This document shows, in pieces, positions 23,103-24,529 of a stretch of DNA of 24,529 bases. The notes under the pieces are model-generated. The model was not told the origin of the DNA. It was given only the letters and a program-made list of their open reading frames with translations, and did not search any database. Position 1 is the stretch's first letter. Each line of letters opens with the position of its first letter. The DNA comes from Zeimonas sp041678445 (GTDB lineage Bacteria > Pseudomonadota > Gammaproteobacteria > Burkholderiales > Burkholderiaceae_E): contig JBAYOD010000018.1 of the NCBI GenBank assembly GCA_041678445.1, positions 1 to 24,529 of the forward strand, given 5' to 3'. The position numbers and the translations under genes were made by a program.

Positions 23103-24283
23103 CCCGAGAAATCGTCGTCGTCAGTGGTGTGCGCACTGCTGTCGGCACCTTCGGCGGCAGCCTGAAGGACCACACCCCCACGCAACTCGGCGCCACCGTG
23201 CTGCGCGAGGCCGTCGCGCGCGCCGGCCTGGGCGCCGACGACATCCACCACGTGGTCTACGGCCACGTGATCAACACCGAACCGCGCGACATGTACCTGG
23301 CGCGCGTGGCCGCGCTCGACGGCGGCCTGTCGCAGGACGTGCCGGCCATGACGCTGAACCGCCTGTGCGGCTCGGGCCTGCAGGCCGTGGTCTCGGCGGC
23401 GCAGGCGATCATGCTCGGTGATGCCGACGCCGCCGTCGCCGGCGGTGCCGAGGTGATGAGCCGCGGCCCCTACCACCTGCCGACCGCCCGCTGGGGCACC
23501 CGGATGGGCGACGGCAAGCTGGTCGACATGATGATCGGTGCGCTGCACGACCCCTTCCAGGCCATCCACATGGGCGTGACCGCCGAGAACATCGCGAAGA
23601 AGTGGGGTATCTCGCGCGACGACCAGGATGCGCTGGCCGTCGAGAGCCATCGCCGTGCTGCCGCCGCGATCGCCGCCGGCCACTTCAAGTCGCAGATCCT
23701 GCCGATCGAGCTGAAGACCCGCAAGGGCGTCACGCTGTTCGACACCGACGAGCACGTCCGGGGTGACGCCTCGCTGGAGAACATGGCCAAGCTCAAGCCG
23801 GTGTTCGCGCGCGAGAACGGCACGGTCACTGCCGGCAACGCCTCGGGGATCAACGACGGCGCCTCCGCGCTGGTGCTGATGGAAGCCGGGGCCGCCAAGG
23901 CCCGCGGCCTCGAGCCGATGGCCCGTCTGGTGGCCTACGCGCATGCCGGCGTCGACCCCGCCTACATGGGCATCGGCCCGGTACCGGCCTCGCGCAAGGC
24001 GCTGGAGAAAGCCGGCCTGAAGGCTTCGGACATGGACGTGATCGAGGCCAACGAGGCCTTCGCCGCGCAGGCGCTGGCGGTGAGCCGCGACCTGGAGCTC
24101 GATCCGGCCAAGGTCAACCCGAACGGCTCGGGGATCTCGATCGGCCATCCGGTCGGTGCGACCGGCGCGCTGATCACGGTGAAGGCGCTGTACGAGCTGG
24201 AGCGGATCCAGGGACGCTATGCGCTGGTGACGATGTGTATCGGAGGTGGGCAGGGGATCGCGGCGATCTTCGAGCGCGGCTGA
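23099..24283 (+). CDS. bktB: Beta-ketothiolase BktB (acetyl-CoA acyltransferase)
   Basis: BktB condenses acetyl-CoA with acetyl- or propionyl-CoA, supplying C4 and C5 monomers for PHA. In the other direction it cleaves 3-ketoacyl-CoA. The 394-residue product has the same length as Ralstonia BktB and follows it closely. Nucleophile Cys90 (LNRLCGSGLQ), His350 (SIGHPVGATGA) and Cys380 (VTMCIGGGQG) complete the active site. INTEPRDMYLARVAA, DPFQAIHMGVTAENIA and the C-terminus GQGIAAIFERG are typical of this subgroup. The start is an ATG overlapping the hydrolase stop. No phaA, phaB or phaC is in the window. A separate acyl-CoA dehydrogenase gene follows after 130 bases with hairpins in the gap. 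Confidence 0.95.
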   Translation: MTREIVVVSGVRTAVGTFGGSLKDHTPTQLGATVLREAVARAGLGADDIHHVVYGHVINTEPRDMYLARVAALDGGLSQDVPAMTLNRLCGSGLQAVVSAAQAIMLGDADAAVAGGAEVMSRGPYHLPTARWGTRMGDGKLVDMMIGALHDPFQAIHMGVTAENIAKKWGISRDDQDALAVESHRRAAAAIAAGHFKSQILPIELKTRKGVTLFDTDEHVRGDASLENMAKLKPVFARENGTVTAGNASGINDGASALVLMEAGAAKARGLEPMARLVAYAHAGVDPAYMGIGPVPASRKALEKAGLKASDMDVIEANEAFAAQALAVSRDLELDPAKVNPNGSGISIGHPVGATGALITVKALYELERIQGRYALVTMCIGGGQGIAAIFERG

Positions 24284-24308
24284 CGCCACCTGCCGCCACC
24301 TGCCGCCT
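24281..24308 (+). repeat. 10-bp imperfect tandem repeat at the bktB stop
   Basis: TGACGCCACC, TGCCGCCACC and TGCCGCCTcg follow one another, starting at the bktB stop codon. The third copy forms the left arm of a small GCCGCC-tcg-GGCGGC hairpin (24302-24316). Confidence 0.5.
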
Positions 24309-24322
24309 CGGGCGGCTGGCGT

Positions 24323-24347
24323 CCGGCCGGGGCTGTCGCCCGGCCGG
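24323..24347 (+). terminator. Strong GC hairpin downstream of bktB
   Basis: CCGGCCGGG (24323-24331) pairs perfectly with CCCGGCCGG (24339-24347) over a seven-base loop. There is no T-tract, so this may be an attenuating or mRNA-protecting structure rather than a classic terminator. Confidence 0.45.
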
Positions 24348-24362
24348 GGAGGCCATCGGCCC

Positions 24363-24384
24363 GCGTCGATGCGATCATCGACGC
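24363..24384 (+). terminator. Second hairpin between bktB and the acyl-CoA dehydrogenase gene
   Basis: GCGTCGATG (24363-24371) pairs perfectly with CATCGACGC (24376-24384) over a CGAT loop, followed by TCCTTTC. The weak T-rich stretch makes it the better terminator candidate of the two; it could also be an operator, since the whole 22 bases are palindromic. Confidence 0.45.
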
Positions 24385-24413
24385 TCCTTTCGACCTTTGA
24401 TCGACCATCTGCC

Positions 24414-24529
24414 ATGAGCCTGGAATTCACGCCATCCTGGACCGATCCCGACATCGAGTTGTATCGCGACAGCGTGGTGCGCTTCATCGAAAGCGAGATG
24501 GCGCCGGACGACGCGGCGGCGCGCGAGCG
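24414..24529 (+). CDS. Probable acyl-CoA dehydrogenase (N-terminal fragment, cut by window edge)
   Basis: The frame opens at ATG 24414 and runs to the window end, giving 38 complete codons. The visible residues include DIELYRDSVVRFIESEMAP followed by acidic and Ala-rich residues. This pattern, a helix with R-x-S-V-x-R-F-I-E-x-E-x-x-P, is typical of the first helix of acyl-CoA dehydrogenases, FAD enzymes of beta-oxidation. No catalytic or FAD-binding motif falls inside the window. No clear Shine-Dalgarno precedes the ATG. Its location after bktB fits acyl-CoA metabolism. The assignment rests on one helix and context. Confidence 0.7.
   Translation, partial: MSLEFTPSWTDPDIELYRDSVVRFIESEMAPDDAAARE

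Noticed and set aside
24281..24316. Possible short CRISPR-like or satellite repeat after bktB
   Set aside because: Only about 2.7 imperfect 10-bp units with no spacers; too short for an array.

Overview
The window reads as an ordinary stretch of chromosome from a high-G+C, polyhydroxyalkanoate (PHA)-storing proteobacterium. It is most likely a betaproteobacterium of the Burkholderiales type. The reasons are the BktB-type thiolase, the PhaZ-type intracellular PHB depolymerase, the small PHA-system protein, a fused LivH-LivM permease, an Azotobacter-type 7Fe ferredoxin and a bacterial acyl-CoA-binding protein. The taxonomic call is inference from protein families; no rRNA is present. I found no mobile element, CRISPR array, tRNA, rRNA, toxin-antitoxin pair or recognisable defence island.

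Left part (1-7,879, minus strand): a small CopD-like membrane protein is followed by recC, recB and the first codons of recD. The rec genes overlap by 1-4 bases and encode the RecBCD helicase-nuclease for double-strand-break repair. A short acyl-CoA-binding protein gene lies divergently (7,952-8,209, plus strand) and ends at a strong hairpin shared with the convergent gene.

Middle part (8,237-16,830, minus strand): in transcription order this is a solute-binding protein, a fused LivHM permease, LivG and LivF ATPases (a complete HAAT-type ABC importer), then nicotinate phosphoribosyltransferase (pncB), a D-2-hydroxyacid dehydrogenase, a PHA-system protein and a putative Na+/H+ antiporter. The ABC genes are tightly packed with overlaps. 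pncB follows after 43 bases, with a possible promoter of its own.

Right part (17,048-24,529, plus strand): fdxA (7Fe ferredoxin), phaZ behind a TGC-rich promoter region, a soluble RsxB/RnfB-like iron-sulfur protein overlapping nth (endonuclease III), a DUF1841 protein, a DUF47/PhoU-like protein with a Pit phosphate transporter, an alpha/beta hydrolase overlapping bktB (beta-ketothiolase), and the start of a probable acyl-CoA dehydrogenase. Recurring themes are carbon storage and acyl-CoA metabolism (phaZ, bktB, PHA-system protein, ACBP, acyl-CoA dehydrogenase), DNA repair (recBCD, nth) and iron-sulfur electron carriers (fdxA, rsxB-like).

The points most worth a second look are the solitary anchor-less RsxB-like protein coupled to nth, the TGC-rich element at the phaZ promoter, the LivHM fusion with an atypical LivG signature next to pncB, and a 15-bp coding repeat inside recC. 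None of these is a clearly new system.
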